Positions 1 through 8,128 of a stretch of DNA of 64,000 nt are shown here, piece after piece. The translations under genes were made by a program, and so were the position numbers. Each line of letters starts with the position of its first letter. The stretch's first letter is position 1. The notes under the pieces were generated by a model. It saw only the letters and a program-made list of their open reading frames with translations, made no database searches and was not told the origin of the DNA. The stretch comes from Chryseobacterium sp. (lineage in GTDB: Bacteria; Bacteroidota; Bacteroidia; Flavobacteriales; Weeksellaceae), in the NCBI RefSeq assembly GCF_029240215.1, contig NZ_JARBTK010000001.1:1-64000 (forward strand), read 5' to 3'.

Positions 1-53
1 AGACAAATGTACAACCAACAAAAATTAGTAAGTTTATAAACCGAAAATCCTCC

Positions 54-344
54 TTAAGGATTTAAACCAAAATGTCTAAGTTGGTTTGAAGACGTACAAA
101 AATTAATTTTGATTTCCTGATTCGAAATAGTTTTGATATAAATCAAATATTCTCTTCCGATGTAGAAACTGTAGCCATTAATGAATTGAATTCCATATCT
201 AATTCCTGTAATATCTTCTTTGTTGATAACTGTGAATAAATCTCCTTTACGATCTTTACTTTCAAACTTGATAAAGTTTTTATCTAAAATCAACTGTCGT
301 TTCCTGTTATCAAATAATCCACGAACAATGGTAAATTCTTTCAT
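54..344 (-). CDS. hypothetical protein, possibly a small PH-like fold
   Basis: This encodes about 96 residues from the internal Met (MKEFTIVRG). An upstream ATG at 365 would add seven residues. I do not recognise a named family. The alternating hydrophobic and charged strands (IRYGIQFI, SFYIGREYLIYIKT, QEIKINF) resemble the small bacterial PH-like cytoplasmic proteins common in Bacteroidota, but this rests on pattern only. There is no signal peptide or membrane segment. The protein ends abruptly after HFGLNP with no C-terminal helix, so it may be slightly truncated. It lies downstream of the helicase in the same direction, separated from it by a terminator, and continues toward the window edge. 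Confidence 0.5.
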   Translation of the reverse strand: MKEFTIVRGLFDNRKRQLILDKNFIKFESKDRKGDLFTVINKEDITGIRYGIQFINGYSFYIGREYLIYIKTISNQEIKINFCTSSNQLRHFGLNP

Positions 345-433
345 AAATATCGTTTTCTGTGGCAATTGGCTTTAGAGGGTTCTTTAATTTTAACCCGCGT
401 AAATTTATCAAAAATTTTGAGAATTCTAAGCAT

Positions 434-469
434 AAAAAAAGCTTCAAATTCTACTAAAATTGAAGCTTT
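434..469 (-). terminator. intrinsic terminator after the DEAD-box helicase
   Basis: The 10-bp stem AAAGCTTCAA / TTGAAGCTTT is followed on the minus strand by a run of T (plus-strand A run at 434-440). It lies about 20 nt past the helicase stop codon. Confidence 0.8.
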
Positions 470-488
470 GATTCATTGAAATTTCTTA

Positions 489-1631
489 CTAATAACCGTG
501 CAAATCTATACCTTCGGTTCTTTGTAGAGTTACCTTCTTCCCCATTTTCTTTTGAATCACTCTGAAATGCTGCAATTCGTCATCTGTCAGAATATTAATG
601 GCAGTTCCTTTTTCTCCTGCACGTCCTGTTCTACCAATTCTGTGAATATAATCCAAAGGCGAACGCGGCAATTCGTAATTAATAACGCATGGCAAAGATT
701 CGATGTGAATACCACGACCAATCAGGTCTGTCGCAACCAAAATCTGAGCACCATTTACTTTAAATTCTTCCAGATTATTTCTACGGGCACCCTGCGATTT
801 CTGGCTGTGAATAGCAACGGCTTTTATTTTGTTTTTCTTTAATTTTTCAACCAGATTATCGGCTGATTTCGTTGATGAAACAAAGATCAAAGCTTTCTCA
901 ACTTTCTTCTCTTTAATTAAATATCTTAAAAACGGACCTTTATTTTCGGGAGAAACATGATAAGCAAGTTGCTCGATGTTGTCAATTTCAACTTCCTCTT
1001 TTTTAATTTCAATCAAAACAGGATTCATTGAAAGACGTTTCTTCATTTCGGAAACCTTATCATCCAAAGTGGCAGAAAATAACGTTGTTTGTTTCATGAC
1101 AGGCATCATGCCGAAAAGCTTATTCATCTCTTCGCCAAAACCTAACTGAAACATTTTATCTGCCTCGTCAATCACCAGATGTTTAATTCCTGAAATACTC
1201 AACGCATTATGATCAATCAAATCCAATAAACGTCCCGGAGTTGCAATCAAAACTTCTACTCCAAACAATCCTTTCATCTGCGGATTGATAGAAACACCGC
1301 CGTAAACTGCCATGGTACCGATCTCACGCTTCAGATTTTCTGTAAAAGCTCTGAAAACTTCATCAATCTGAATTGCCAATTCTCGTGTAGGAACCAATAT
1401 TAAAACCTGAACATTTCGGTCTTTTTTAACTTCTGCATTTTGTAATTTTTCTAAAATTGGCATCACAAAACAAGCCGTTTTTCCGGAACCTGTGTGTGCA
1501 ATTCCGACCAAGTCTTTTCCCTGCAAAATAACTGGAATTGCCTGCTCCTGAATTGGAAATGGTTTCAGATAACCTAATTTTTTAACAGAGTGAATAATAT
1601 TGCTTGATAATCCTAACGACTCAAATGACAT
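489..1631 (-). CDS. DEAD-box ATP-dependent RNA helicase
   Basis: This is a superfamily 2 RNA helicase that unwinds or remodels RNA using ATP, probably in ribosome assembly or mRNA turnover. The 380 residues from the chosen start carry the full motif set: Q-motif region (SFESLGL, FPIQEQAIP), motif I AHTGSGKTA, Ia PTRELA, II VIDEADKMF, III SAT, and VI HRIGRTGR. The C-terminal tail after the second RecA domain is very short, with no basic or RNA-binding extension, so it is a minimal RhlE-like helicase. The start at 1631 is preferred over the longer frame opening at 1700, because the extra 23 residues lie upstream of the conserved Q-motif region and across the predicted promoter. Confidence 0.93.
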   Translation of the reverse strand: MSFESLGLSSNIIHSVKKLGYLKPFPIQEQAIPVILQGKDLVGIAHTGSGKTACFVMPILEKLQNAEVKKDRNVQVLILVPTRELAIQIDEVFRAFTENLKREIGTMAVYGGVSINPQMKGLFGVEVLIATPGRLLDLIDHNALSISGIKHLVIDEADKMFQLGFGEEMNKLFGMMPVMKQTTLFSATLDDKVSEMKKRLSMNPVLIEIKKEEVEIDNIEQLAYHVSPENKGPFLRYLIKEKKVEKALIFVSSTKSADNLVEKLKKNKIKAVAIHSQKSQGARRNNLEEFKVNGAQILVATDLIGRGIHIESLPCVINYELPRSPLDYIHRIGRTGRAGEKGTAINILTDDELQHFRVIQKKMGKKVTLQRTEGIDLHGY

Positions 1632-1647
1632 AAAATACTTATTTGTG

Positions 1648-1655
1648 CAAATATA
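1648..1655 (-). promoter_or_regulatory. -7 box of the helicase promoter
   Basis: TATATTTG on the minus strand matches the Bacteroidota consensus TAnnTTTG and lies 17 nt before the chosen ATG. No clear -33 TTTG was found at the usual spacing. Confidence 0.6.
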
Positions 1656-1750
1656 AGCTATTGGTATTTGTTTATATCGCGAAAGTACTGATTGTAGCAA
1701 TTTTAATAAATAAAGACTTTAAATTTTTTTGACCTATTAATCTTCATATA

Positions 1751-1819
1751 GTTTGTCATTCCGGAGGAATCTACATATCGCAAATAAAGTTTCGTAGAGA
1801 TTCCTCCTGAATGACAAAC
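1751..1819. repeat. dispersed inverted repeat, copy 1
   Basis: Arms of 22 nt begin GTTTGTCATTCCGGAGG and return as the reverse complement with one mismatch, around a 25-nt AT-rich centre. Related elements lie at 2649, 10364 and 52767. It occupies most of the 389-base helicase-pncA gap (1632-2020), where I see nothing else besides the helicase promoter. Confidence 0.85.
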
Positions 1820-2020
1820 TGGATGTTCATTTAAATGTCGTTTTTATTATTTATAAAATCTGTGTTGAAAACTTTCAATCTAAATGCCGTTTTGTCCGAT
1901 AATTAAAATTTGGACAATTTTTTGAATATTAGATTTTAATAAATTATAAAATTCAATCATAATAAAAATATGAAATCGCTAAGATTCCATATGTCCTTTA
2001 AAAATAATAAATACTTGCAT

Positions 2021-2626
2021 ATGAAAAAAGCATTAATAATAGTCGATATACAGAATGATTTTTGTGAAGGCGGTGCATTGGCTGTTCCTGGAGCAAACGA
2101 AATAATTCCTTTCATCAATGCTCTGATGGAAGAAAATGAATATGATCAGATTGTTCTGACTCAAGATTGGCATCCTGCAAATCATAAAAGTTTTGCCAGC
2201 AACAACGGAAAAAAAGTGGGAGAAAGCATTATTTTAAACGGAGTTCCACAGTTTATGTGGCCGGATCACTGTGTGCAGGGAACTTTCGGTGCAGAATTTC
2301 ATCAAGATTTAAACAGAGAAAAAGTAACTCATATTATTCAGAAAGGTAAGAATCCTGAAATTGATTCTTACAGCGGTTTTCAGGATAATAATCATTTTAT
2401 GAAAACAGGTTTGGATGATTTCTTAAAATATCATGATATTCAATTGGTTGAAATTGTAGGTTTAGCAATGGATTATTGTGTGAAATTTACCGCAACAGAT
2501 GCAGTTGCCAACGGATATATCACTTGTCTTCACTTTAACGGAACAAAAGCTGTCAACGTAAAACCGGATAATGCCAAAGATGCTATTTTTGAAATGATTC
2601 AGAAAGGAGTGACGGTTTTGGGATAA
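2021..2626 (+). CDS. pncA: nicotinamidase / pyrazinamidase
   Basis: It hydrolyses nicotinamide to nicotinate and ammonia in NAD salvage, in the cytoplasm. The 201 residues from the second ATG form a complete isochorismatase-like hydrolase. The catalytic Asp is D9 in IIVDIQNDF, the probable catalytic Lys is K108 in IIQKGKNPE, and the nucleophile is C153 in AMDYCVKFTATD. Metal ligands are D49 and H51 in QDWHPANH and H83 in PDHCVQGTFG. The frame is open upstream to 1970, but those 17 residues precede the conserved MKKALIIVD start and look like leader sequence. It is monocistronic, with an inverted repeat on each side and a shared terminator against the convergent pseudouridine synthase. Confidence 0.95.
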   Translation: MKKALIIVDIQNDFCEGGALAVPGANEIIPFINALMEENEYDQIVLTQDWHPANHKSFASNNGKKVGESIILNGVPQFMWPDHCVQGTFGAEFHQDLNREKVTHIIQKGKNPEIDSYSGFQDNNHFMKTGLDDFLKYHDIQLVEIVGLAMDYCVKFTATDAVANGYITCLHFNGTKAVNVKPDNAKDAIFEMIQKGVTVLG

Positions 2627-2648
2627 GATTTTATGATTTAAATATCAA

Positions 2649-2713
2649 GTTTGTCATTCCGTAGAATCTAAGCAATGTTTTTCTCTGCGTTTACATTCCT
2701 GCGGAATGACAAA
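2649..2713. repeat. dispersed inverted repeat, copy 2
   Basis: The left arm GTTTGTCATTCCGTAGAATC and a right arm ending GCGGAATGACAAAT form an imperfect 20-bp stem. Compared with copies 1 and 4, one G is missing from the left arm. It sits directly after the pncA stop. Confidence 0.8.
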
Positions 2714-2732
2714 TAGGAAGACAATAAGCAAA

Positions 2733-2766
2733 AAAGACGCAGAAAATTAATTCTGCATCTTTTTTT
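2733..2766. terminator. bidirectional terminator between pncA and the pseudouridine synthase
   Basis: Stem GACGCAGAA / TTCTGCATC with an A run before it and a T run after it, between two convergent genes. Confidence 0.8.
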
Positions 2767-2830
2767 ATTTTAAAACTTCAAAGTATGAATTAAACTAATA
2801 ATTCATCACTCAAATCAAAATTGATAACTT

Positions 2831-4084
2831 TTAAAGCATTTTCAAAGTATTCACTTCCAAATCAGTAAGGATTCTCCAGTGCCCTCTTTTGATGTTTTTC
2901 TTTGTCATTCCTGCGAACATTACTCTGTCAAGAGCTTCCACTTCGTATCCTAATCTTTGGAAAATTCTTCTGATCACACGGTTCCAGCCGATGTGGATTT
3001 CCATTCCGATTTCATTTTTAGGTTTTCCTTCGATGAACGAAATTTGATCTACAACAGCAATCCCTTCTTCCAAACGAATCCCTTCCACAATCAGCTTCAT
3101 GTCTTCATTGGTCAATTTCTTATCCAAAGTTACGTGATAGATCTTTTTAGCGTCAAAAGATGGATGCGTCAATTTCTTCGTCATATGTCCGTCATTTGTC
3201 AAAAGAATAACTCCCGTTGTAGAACGGTCTAGTCTTCCAACCGGGAACACACGATACGGAGATGCATTCGCAACCAAATCCATAACGGTTTTTCTTGCTT
3301 TGTCATCTTTGGTTGTAGAAATATAACCTTTTGGCTTATTCAAAAGAATGTAAACCGGTTTTTCAGGAGTGATGCCTTGTCCGTCGAAAACTACTTTGTC
3401 CGTTTTCTCAACCTGATATCCCATTTCGGTAACTACCTGTCCGTTAACTTCTACTAATCCCTGAACAATCAATTCATCAGCTTCTCTCCTGCTGCAAATT
3501 CCTGAGTTTGCGATATATTTGTTTAGACGAATTGTATCTTTGTGAACGTCTTTTTCAACCTTTTTGAATCTTCTTTTCTGTACAAAAGATCTTGCTCTGT
3601 CATCATCTCTGTCAGTTTTTTCGCTTCCTGGTTTTCTTCCGTATTTTAAACTGCCTCTTTCGTACTTTCCTCTCACATCTGAACTGCTTCTTCCTTCACC
3701 ACCTCTCTTGAAGCTGGTTTTACCAAAAGACTTTCTCTCTTCACTTTGATTAGATACAAATGGTTCTTTTTCAGTTTTTGAGTATTTCTTTTCCATTCGA
3801 CTCTCATAACTGGTATCAGATCTCCTAGAATCGGGTTTATTAAAAGGTCTGGAGCTGTCTGTGGCTCTATCACTTCTGCTGAATGGCTTTTTTTCAAATT
3901 TTGATGAGCCGTTTTCATCTTTATCTTTTGGTTCAAAACTTCTACCACCAGTTTTAGAAAATGGCTTTTTGAAAGATTTTGAGTCTGAAGAATTTCCAGA
4001 TTTAGGAGAGCGAGGACTGTCCGAATTTCTTGTCGAAGATCTCGGTTTTTTTGGTCTTCCTGAATTATTATTGTCTCTGCTCAT
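2831..4084 (-). CDS. RluB/RsuA-family rRNA pseudouridine synthase with long disordered N-terminus
   Basis: It isomerises a uridine in rRNA to pseudouridine; by family resemblance the likely target is in 23S rRNA. Residues 184 to about 235 form an S4 RNA-binding domain (RLNKYIANSGICSRREADELI). The catalytic domain follows, with KPVYILLNKPKGYIST and the catalytic aspartate D286 in VGRLDRSTTGV. Residues 1 to about 180 are almost entirely Ser, Lys, Arg, Gly, Asp and Phe, with repeated KPFS and SRS-like blocks. This predicts an unstructured basic tail, common in Bacteroidota members of the family but long here. The catalytic part is of normal length. The target site cannot be read from the sequence. 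Confidence 0.9.
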   Translation of the reverse strand: MSRDNNNSGRPKKPRSSTRNSDSPRSPKSGNSSDSKSFKKPFSKTGGRSFEPKDKDENGSSKFEKKPFSRSDRATDSSRPFNKPDSRRSDTSYESRMEKKYSKTEKEPFVSNQSEERKSFGKTSFKRGGEGRSSSDVRGKYERGSLKYGRKPGSEKTDRDDDRARSFVQKRRFKKVEKDVHKDTIRLNKYIANSGICSRREADELIVQGLVEVNGQVVTEMGYQVEKTDKVVFDGQGITPEKPVYILLNKPKGYISTTKDDKARKTVMDLVANASPYRVFPVGRLDRSTTGVILLTNDGHMTKKLTHPSFDAKKIYHVTLDKKLTNEDMKLIVEGIRLEEGIAVVDQISFIEGKPKNEIGMEIHIGWNRVIRRIFQRLGYEVEALDRVMFAGMTKKNIKRGHWRILTDLEVNTLKML

Positions 4085-4098
4085 TCTAAATATTTTTG

Positions 4099-4106
4099 CA
4101 AAGATA
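4099..4106 (-). promoter_or_regulatory. -7 box for the pseudouridine synthase gene
   Basis: TATCTTTG on the minus strand, 14 nt before the ATG, matches TAnnTTTG. It implies a very short 5' leader. Confidence 0.55.
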
Positions 4107-4139
4107 GTAATTTAGTTACGAGTTAAAAATTAAGAATCA

Positions 4140-4147
4140 TAACTTTG
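4140..4147 (+). promoter_or_regulatory. -7 box for aroB
   Basis: TAACTTTG matches TAnnTTTG and lies 39 nt before the chosen aroB ATG, divergent from the pseudouridine synthase promoter. Confidence 0.55.
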
Positions 4148-4186
4148 TACAATTGTTCCTTATTTAATATAATTAAAAAGTATAAA

Positions 4187-5179
4187 ATGATTACTTTCTT
4201 AGACCAAAATTTTTCTCAGCTCAACTATTTTCTTACCGAGAAAACATTCAGCAAAATATTTATTCTCGTAGACGAAAACACCCATGAATATTGTCTTCCA
4301 ATACTTTTGGGAAATTTGGAAACCGAAATCAGTTTTGAAATTTTGGAAGTTGAGCCGGGTGAGGAAATGAAAAACATTCAGACAGTCAATCAACTATGGG
4401 AAATTTTGACAGAAATGAAAGCTGACCGAAAAGCTCTGATCATCAATCTTGGTGGCGGAGTAATTACCGATATGGGTGGTTTTATTGCTTCTACCTACAA
4501 AAGAGGAATTCAGTTTATTAATATTCCGACTACTCTATTGTCAATGTGTGATGCATCTATTGGTGGAAAAACGGGAATTGATCTGATGCATTATAAAAAT
4601 ATGGTGGGAACTTTCAGTTTTCCGGAGCAGATTTTTGTATATCCTCAGTTTTTAGAAACGCTTCCTTATAAAGAATTGCGCAGCGGTTTTGCTGAAATGC
4701 TGAAGCATGGGCTAATCGCAGACAAAGCTCATTGGGAAAATCTGATTCAGATTCAGAAGATTGATACGGAAGGTGTTGTTCCGCACATAAATATAAGAAA
4801 AACTTTGAATTTTGGTCACACCATTGGTCATGCGATAGAAAGCCTGTGTTTAGAAAAAGAAAGTCCGATTCTTCACGGTGAAGCTGTAGCACTCGGAATG
4901 ATTTGCGAAACTCATCTTTCTTATTTAGAAGGTTTAATAAGTAAAGTAGATTCAGAAATGATTATTGATAATATTCAGAAATATTATTCTTTCATAGATC
5001 TGAGTGATTTTAAAGAAGAAGATATTTTCAACCTCTTATTAAATGACAAAAAAAATGTAGAAAGTAAAATCAATTTTTCTTTACTTTCAGGAATTGGATC
5101 TTGTGTATTTGATTATGAGTGTACCACAAAAAACATTCAAAAGTCACTGGATTTTTATAAAAAACTTAGCGGTTTTTAA
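4187..5179 (+). CDS. aroB: 3-dehydroquinate synthase
   Basis: It converts DAHP to 3-dehydroquinate, step two of the shikimate pathway, using NAD and a divalent metal in the cytoplasm. The 330 residues show the NAD-binding glycine motif NLGGGVITDMGGF, the IPTTLLSMCDASIGGKTGID block, and the metal-binding regions around GFAEMLKHGL, NFGHTIGHAIE and LHGEAVALGM. The start is set at 4187 (MITFLDQNF). The frame runs upstream to 4145, but that segment overlaps the promoter and adds unconserved residues. Length is normal for the family. No other shikimate genes are adjacent. Confidence 0.95.
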   Translation: MITFLDQNFSQLNYFLTEKTFSKIFILVDENTHEYCLPILLGNLETEISFEILEVEPGEEMKNIQTVNQLWEILTEMKADRKALIINLGGGVITDMGGFIASTYKRGIQFINIPTTLLSMCDASIGGKTGIDLMHYKNMVGTFSFPEQIFVYPQFLETLPYKELRSGFAEMLKHGLIADKAHWENLIQIQKIDTEGVVPHINIRKTLNFGHTIGHAIESLCLEKESPILHGEAVALGMICETHLSYLEGLISKVDSEMIIDNIQKYYSFIDLSDFKEEDIFNLLLNDKKNVESKINFSLLSGIGSCVFDYECTTKNIQKSLDFYKKLSGF

Positions 5180-5278
5180 ATTTAATTGCAATTTTTCATC
5201 ATAATTTAAAAATATTTTCAACTAAATTAAACAAGTGTTTTATTAAATGTAATTTACTGTGAAACAATTGATTGCGAT

Positions 5279-5286
5279 TAGATTTG
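5279..5286 (+). promoter_or_regulatory. possible -7 box for the outer-membrane barrel gene
   Basis: TAGATTTG fits TAnnTTTG but lies about 147 nt before the ATG and lacks a clear -33 box. Otherwise the aroB-barrel gap (5180-5432) shows only AT-rich sequence. Confidence 0.3.
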
Positions 5287-5432
5287 TATGATTTTATTCT
5301 TTATTCATAACTGATTTTTATCATATTTTTAATTTTTGGCAAACAATTTGAAAGATACCATTCGTCAAACTCAAAAAAAGTTTGTCAGTAAAATTTAAAA
5401 TTAGAAAATAGTAAATATTAAAAATTTAAGTT

Positions 5433-6086
5433 ATGAAAAAGTTAATTTTAGGACTAGCGATTACAGCAGGTTCATTAGCATTCGCTCAGACAACAACGAC
5501 TACTACAAGATCAGCATCTTCATCAGACGTAAGATTTGGTATCAAAGGCGGTATGAACGTCTCATCGTTATCAGATGATGGATCATTGGAAGATCAAGGA
5601 TCTAAAATAGGTTTTAATGCTGGTGTATTCGCAACAATTCCTGTAGCTGAGTCTTTCAGCATTCAGCCAGAGGTTATATACACACAGTATGGTGACAAAT
5701 ATGACTATAGAGCCCCAATTTCAAACGATAGAATTTCATATGCAAGACATTTAGATTATGTTGCAATTCCTTTGATGTTCCAATATAATTTTATTCCAAA
5801 TCTTTATGTTGAAGCAGGACCGGAATTCGGATTTTTAGTAAGTGCTAAAAATAAATTGAAAAACGAAAGCAATAACGATCCTTTAAATACTACTGGAGAT
5901 TATAAAGACCAATTGAATACGTTCAATTTAGGTATTGGTCTAGGTGCAGGTTATTACTTTACAGATAATATAGGCATTACAGCCAGATATACAGCTGGTG
6001 TTACCGATGTTGCTAAAGACAGACCAAATGGTTCTGATGCTGTAAGAAACAACAACTTTGCAGTTGGTTTAGCATTTAAATTCTAA
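5433..6086 (+). CDS. PorT-family outer membrane beta-barrel protein
   Basis: This 217-residue protein has a clear signal peptide (MKKLILGLAITAGSLAFAQ), then a Thr/Ser-rich linker, then repeated amphipathic strands ending in NNNFAVGLAFKF, the aromatic-terminated strand typical of outer-membrane barrels. Blocks such as RFGIKGGMNVSSL, IPVAESFSIQPEVIYTQYG and YVAIPLMFQYNF are characteristic of the small PorT-like barrel family (outer membrane protein beta-barrel domain). Its substrate or role is unknown. It is monocistronic and ends at a strong terminator. Confidence 0.85.
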   Translation: MKKLILGLAITAGSLAFAQTTTTTTRSASSSDVRFGIKGGMNVSSLSDDGSLEDQGSKIGFNAGVFATIPVAESFSIQPEVIYTQYGDKYDYRAPISNDRISYARHLDYVAIPLMFQYNFIPNLYVEAGPEFGFLVSAKNKLKNESNNDPLNTTGDYKDQLNTFNLGIGLGAGYYFTDNIGITARYTAGVTDVAKDRPNGSDAVRNNNFAVGLAFKF

Positions 6087-6113
6087 GAATTTTAAACAAA
6101 TTTTATTTCAATA

Positions 6114-6150
6114 AAAAATGTCAGACTTAATTTCTAAGTCTGACATTTTT
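6114..6150. terminator. bidirectional terminator between the barrel gene and purF
   Basis: A perfect stem, AATGTCAGACTTA / TAAGTCTGACATT, with a 5-nt loop, flanked by an A run and a T run between convergent genes. Confidence 0.9.
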
Positions 6151-6169
6151 ATATTTAATCATTTAATTT

Positions 6170-7669
6170 TTAACCGAATAATTCGATCTCCTCACCTTTT
6201 GCAACCGGATATTCTTCTGTAAAACATCCAAAGCAGTGATTAGAAGAACCTAAAATTGCTTTTAAGTTATCTGTACTTAAAAATTCTAAAGAATCTACTC
6301 CCAAATAATCTCTAAGCTGTTCAGTTGACATATTTGCAGAAATCAAATCATCTTTTGAAGGTGTATCAATTCCCAAGTAACATGGTGCAATAATTGGTGG
6401 GGAAACACTTCTGAAGTGAATTTCCTTTACACCTGCTTCTTTTAAAATCTTAACCAATCTTTTAGAAGTAGTTCCACGAACTATTGAATCATCAATGATA
6501 ACTACTCTTTTACCTTTGATTTCAGAAATAATTGGGTTTAATTTAAGGTTCACTACCCTTTCTCTCATTTCCTGAGTAGGTACGATGAAACTTCTTCCGA
6601 TGTATCTGTTTTTGATCAAAACCGGACGGAAAGGAATTCCGGAAGCTTTAGAAAAACCAATTGCAGCAGGAACTCCGGAATCCGGAACGCCAATTACGAT
6701 GTCTGCTTCTACGGGAGCTTGTTCCCAGATTTTTTCTCCGGATTTCTCTCTGATCTCGTAAACATTGATATTCTCTAAAGTTGAATCAGGTCTTGCAAAA
6801 TAAATATATTCAAACGAACAGATTCTTTGCTTTCCTTTTGCCTCGTTAACCATGTAAGAATTCAATTTTCCAGGCTCATTTTCATTCGTATAAATGATTT
6901 CTCCCGGTAAAATATCACGAACATATTGAGCTCCGACAGCATCTAAAGCTACAGATTCAGAAGCGACAACGTAAGAATTTTCGTTAATTGCTCCCAAAAC
7001 CAAAGGTCTGATCCCGTTGAAATCTCTGAATGCGAAAAACTTATTTCTCGTCATTCCGACAACCGAATAAGCCCCTTCAATTTTCTCCATCGTTGCTTTG
7101 ATAGCACCACGAAGACCTAAATCAAGATTTTTTTGAATTAATCTTAAAATCACTTCAGAATCTGAAGTTGCTCTGAAAACTACGCCTTCAGCTTCCAACT
7201 CAGCTTTTAATTCTTTTGCATTGGTAAGATTACCATTATGCGCTATAGAAAGGATAATCTGGTCATATTCGTTTTTAGCGAAAAATGGCTGAAAATTATA
7301 CTTCTTTTTGTCTCCTGCAGTCGTGTAACGAGTGTGACCGATTGCAGAATTTCCCATAAAAGTTTCAGGATCCTGAATCTCTTTATAAACATCTAAAACC
7401 AACCCTTCATCTTTCATATTGGTGATTTTTCCGTCTTTTAAAACAGAAATACCACATGCTTCCTGACCTCTGTGCTGTAATGCAAAAAGCCCGAACTGTG
7501 AAAGAGAAAACGTATCCAAATCATCATCAGAATACATTCCGAAGATACCGCACTCCTCATTCGGAGCGTCAAGCCTTTCTTCTTCCTGCGTTCTGAAAAG
7601 ATTTCTTCCGTAGGTTTGAGTTTCAAATTGTTTTAAATATTCACTTTTATGAATGTCTAAACTTTTCAT
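6170..7669 (-). CDS. purF: amidophosphoribosyltransferase
   Basis: It makes phosphoribosylamine from PRPP and glutamine, the first committed step of purine synthesis. The 499 residues comprise an N-terminal class II glutaminase and a C-terminal phosphoribosyltransferase with the PRPP loop VVIIDDSIVRGTTSK. The nucleophile is C40 in NEECGIFGMY, so 39 residues precede it. In this family such a segment is a propeptide removed to expose the cysteine, which is inferred here. C-terminal cysteines (SSNHCFGCFTEE) could belong to an iron-sulfur cluster, as in Bacillus-type PurF. It lies downstream of purC in the same direction, but the two are now separated by the decayed four-helix-bundle gene. Confidence 0.96.
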   Translation of the reverse strand: MKSLDIHKSEYLKQFETQTYGRNLFRTQEEERLDAPNEECGIFGMYSDDDLDTFSLSQFGLFALQHRGQEACGISVLKDGKITNMKDEGLVLDVYKEIQDPETFMGNSAIGHTRYTTAGDKKKYNFQPFFAKNEYDQIILSIAHNGNLTNAKELKAELEAEGVVFRATSDSEVILRLIQKNLDLGLRGAIKATMEKIEGAYSVVGMTRNKFFAFRDFNGIRPLVLGAINENSYVVASESVALDAVGAQYVRDILPGEIIYTNENEPGKLNSYMVNEAKGKQRICSFEYIYFARPDSTLENINVYEIREKSGEKIWEQAPVEADIVIGVPDSGVPAAIGFSKASGIPFRPVLIKNRYIGRSFIVPTQEMRERVVNLKLNPIISEIKGKRVVIIDDSIVRGTTSKRLVKILKEAGVKEIHFRSVSPPIIAPCYLGIDTPSKDDLISANMSTEQLRDYLGVDSLEFLSTDNLKAILGSSNHCFGCFTEEYPVAKGEEIELFG

Positions 7670-7685
7670 TTCTATTTTTTCTAAA

Positions 7686-8117
7686 TTAGAAGTTAGATAT
7701 TAGATGTTAGAAATTAGTCTAAGTTAACTTCAATTATAATTTTAAACTTGTCTTTAATGAATAAATCATTTTCTGTATCTCAGTTAAAAGTTCTTTTAAA
7801 GGGATTATTTTAGTTTCGGAAATAAAATTTAAATCTATTAATAATTGTAACTGAGTTTGTAATTCATAAGTTGAGCCAAACGCAATTCCAAGAAATTGAT
7901 AAAATTCATTCTTATTATTTCTTCCCGCTCCTTCTGCAATATTTGAAGGTATTGAAACAGCACATCGTCTAATTTGAGACAGTAAACCAAATTTTTCTTC
8001 ATTTGGCAATTCTACAGTAACCAAATAAACTTCTTTTACTAAAGCCATTGATTTACTCCAAACTTTAAGATCTTATATCCGGTGCGATTTCATACTAACC
8101 TCATATCTAACTTCTAA
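7686..8117. repeat. inverted repeats framing the four-helix-bundle gene
   Basis: TTAGAAGTTAGATAT at 7686-7700 recurs as its exact reverse complement at 8103-8117. The left arm continues in similar units (TTAGATGTTAGAAATTAG) and the right in CTAACTTCTAACTTC. The enclosed 400 bp hold only the four-helix-bundle gene, suggesting a discrete insertable unit. Confidence 0.7.
7734..8093 (-). pseudogene. four-helix-bundle protein, 23S rRNA intervening-sequence family, early nonsense codon
   Basis: The family signature is clear: a DLKVWSKSMALVKEVY first helix, then LLSQIRRCAVSIPSNIAEGAGR, the most conserved block. These are small pentameric four-helix-bundle proteins of unclear function, related to the Avd accessory protein of diversity-generating retroelements. 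Reading from the ATG at 8093 gives MKSHRI, then TAA at 8073-8075, then DLKVWSKSM in the same frame. The stop therefore separates the normal start from the body. An internal ATG at 8048 could make 104 residues lacking the conserved LKVW segment. I call it a probable pseudogene; the shortened form may still be expressed. It is framed by inverted repeats and sits between purC and purF. Confidence 0.75.
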
Positions 8118-8128
8118 CTTCTAAAAAT

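Noticed and set aside
3861..4115. A plus-strand ORF opposite the pseudouridine synthase
   Set aside because: It is a mirror of the low-complexity Ser/Lys-rich tail and has no independent promoter, domain or codon pattern.
5180..5432. A riboswitch or small RNA before the outer-membrane barrel gene
   Set aside because: The gap is AT-rich with no stable stem or GC-rich block visible; at most one weak -7 box.
7734..8093. A diversity-generating retroelement accessory gene (avd)
   Set aside because: There is no reverse transcriptase or template/variable repeat pair nearby; the family resemblance alone is not enough.
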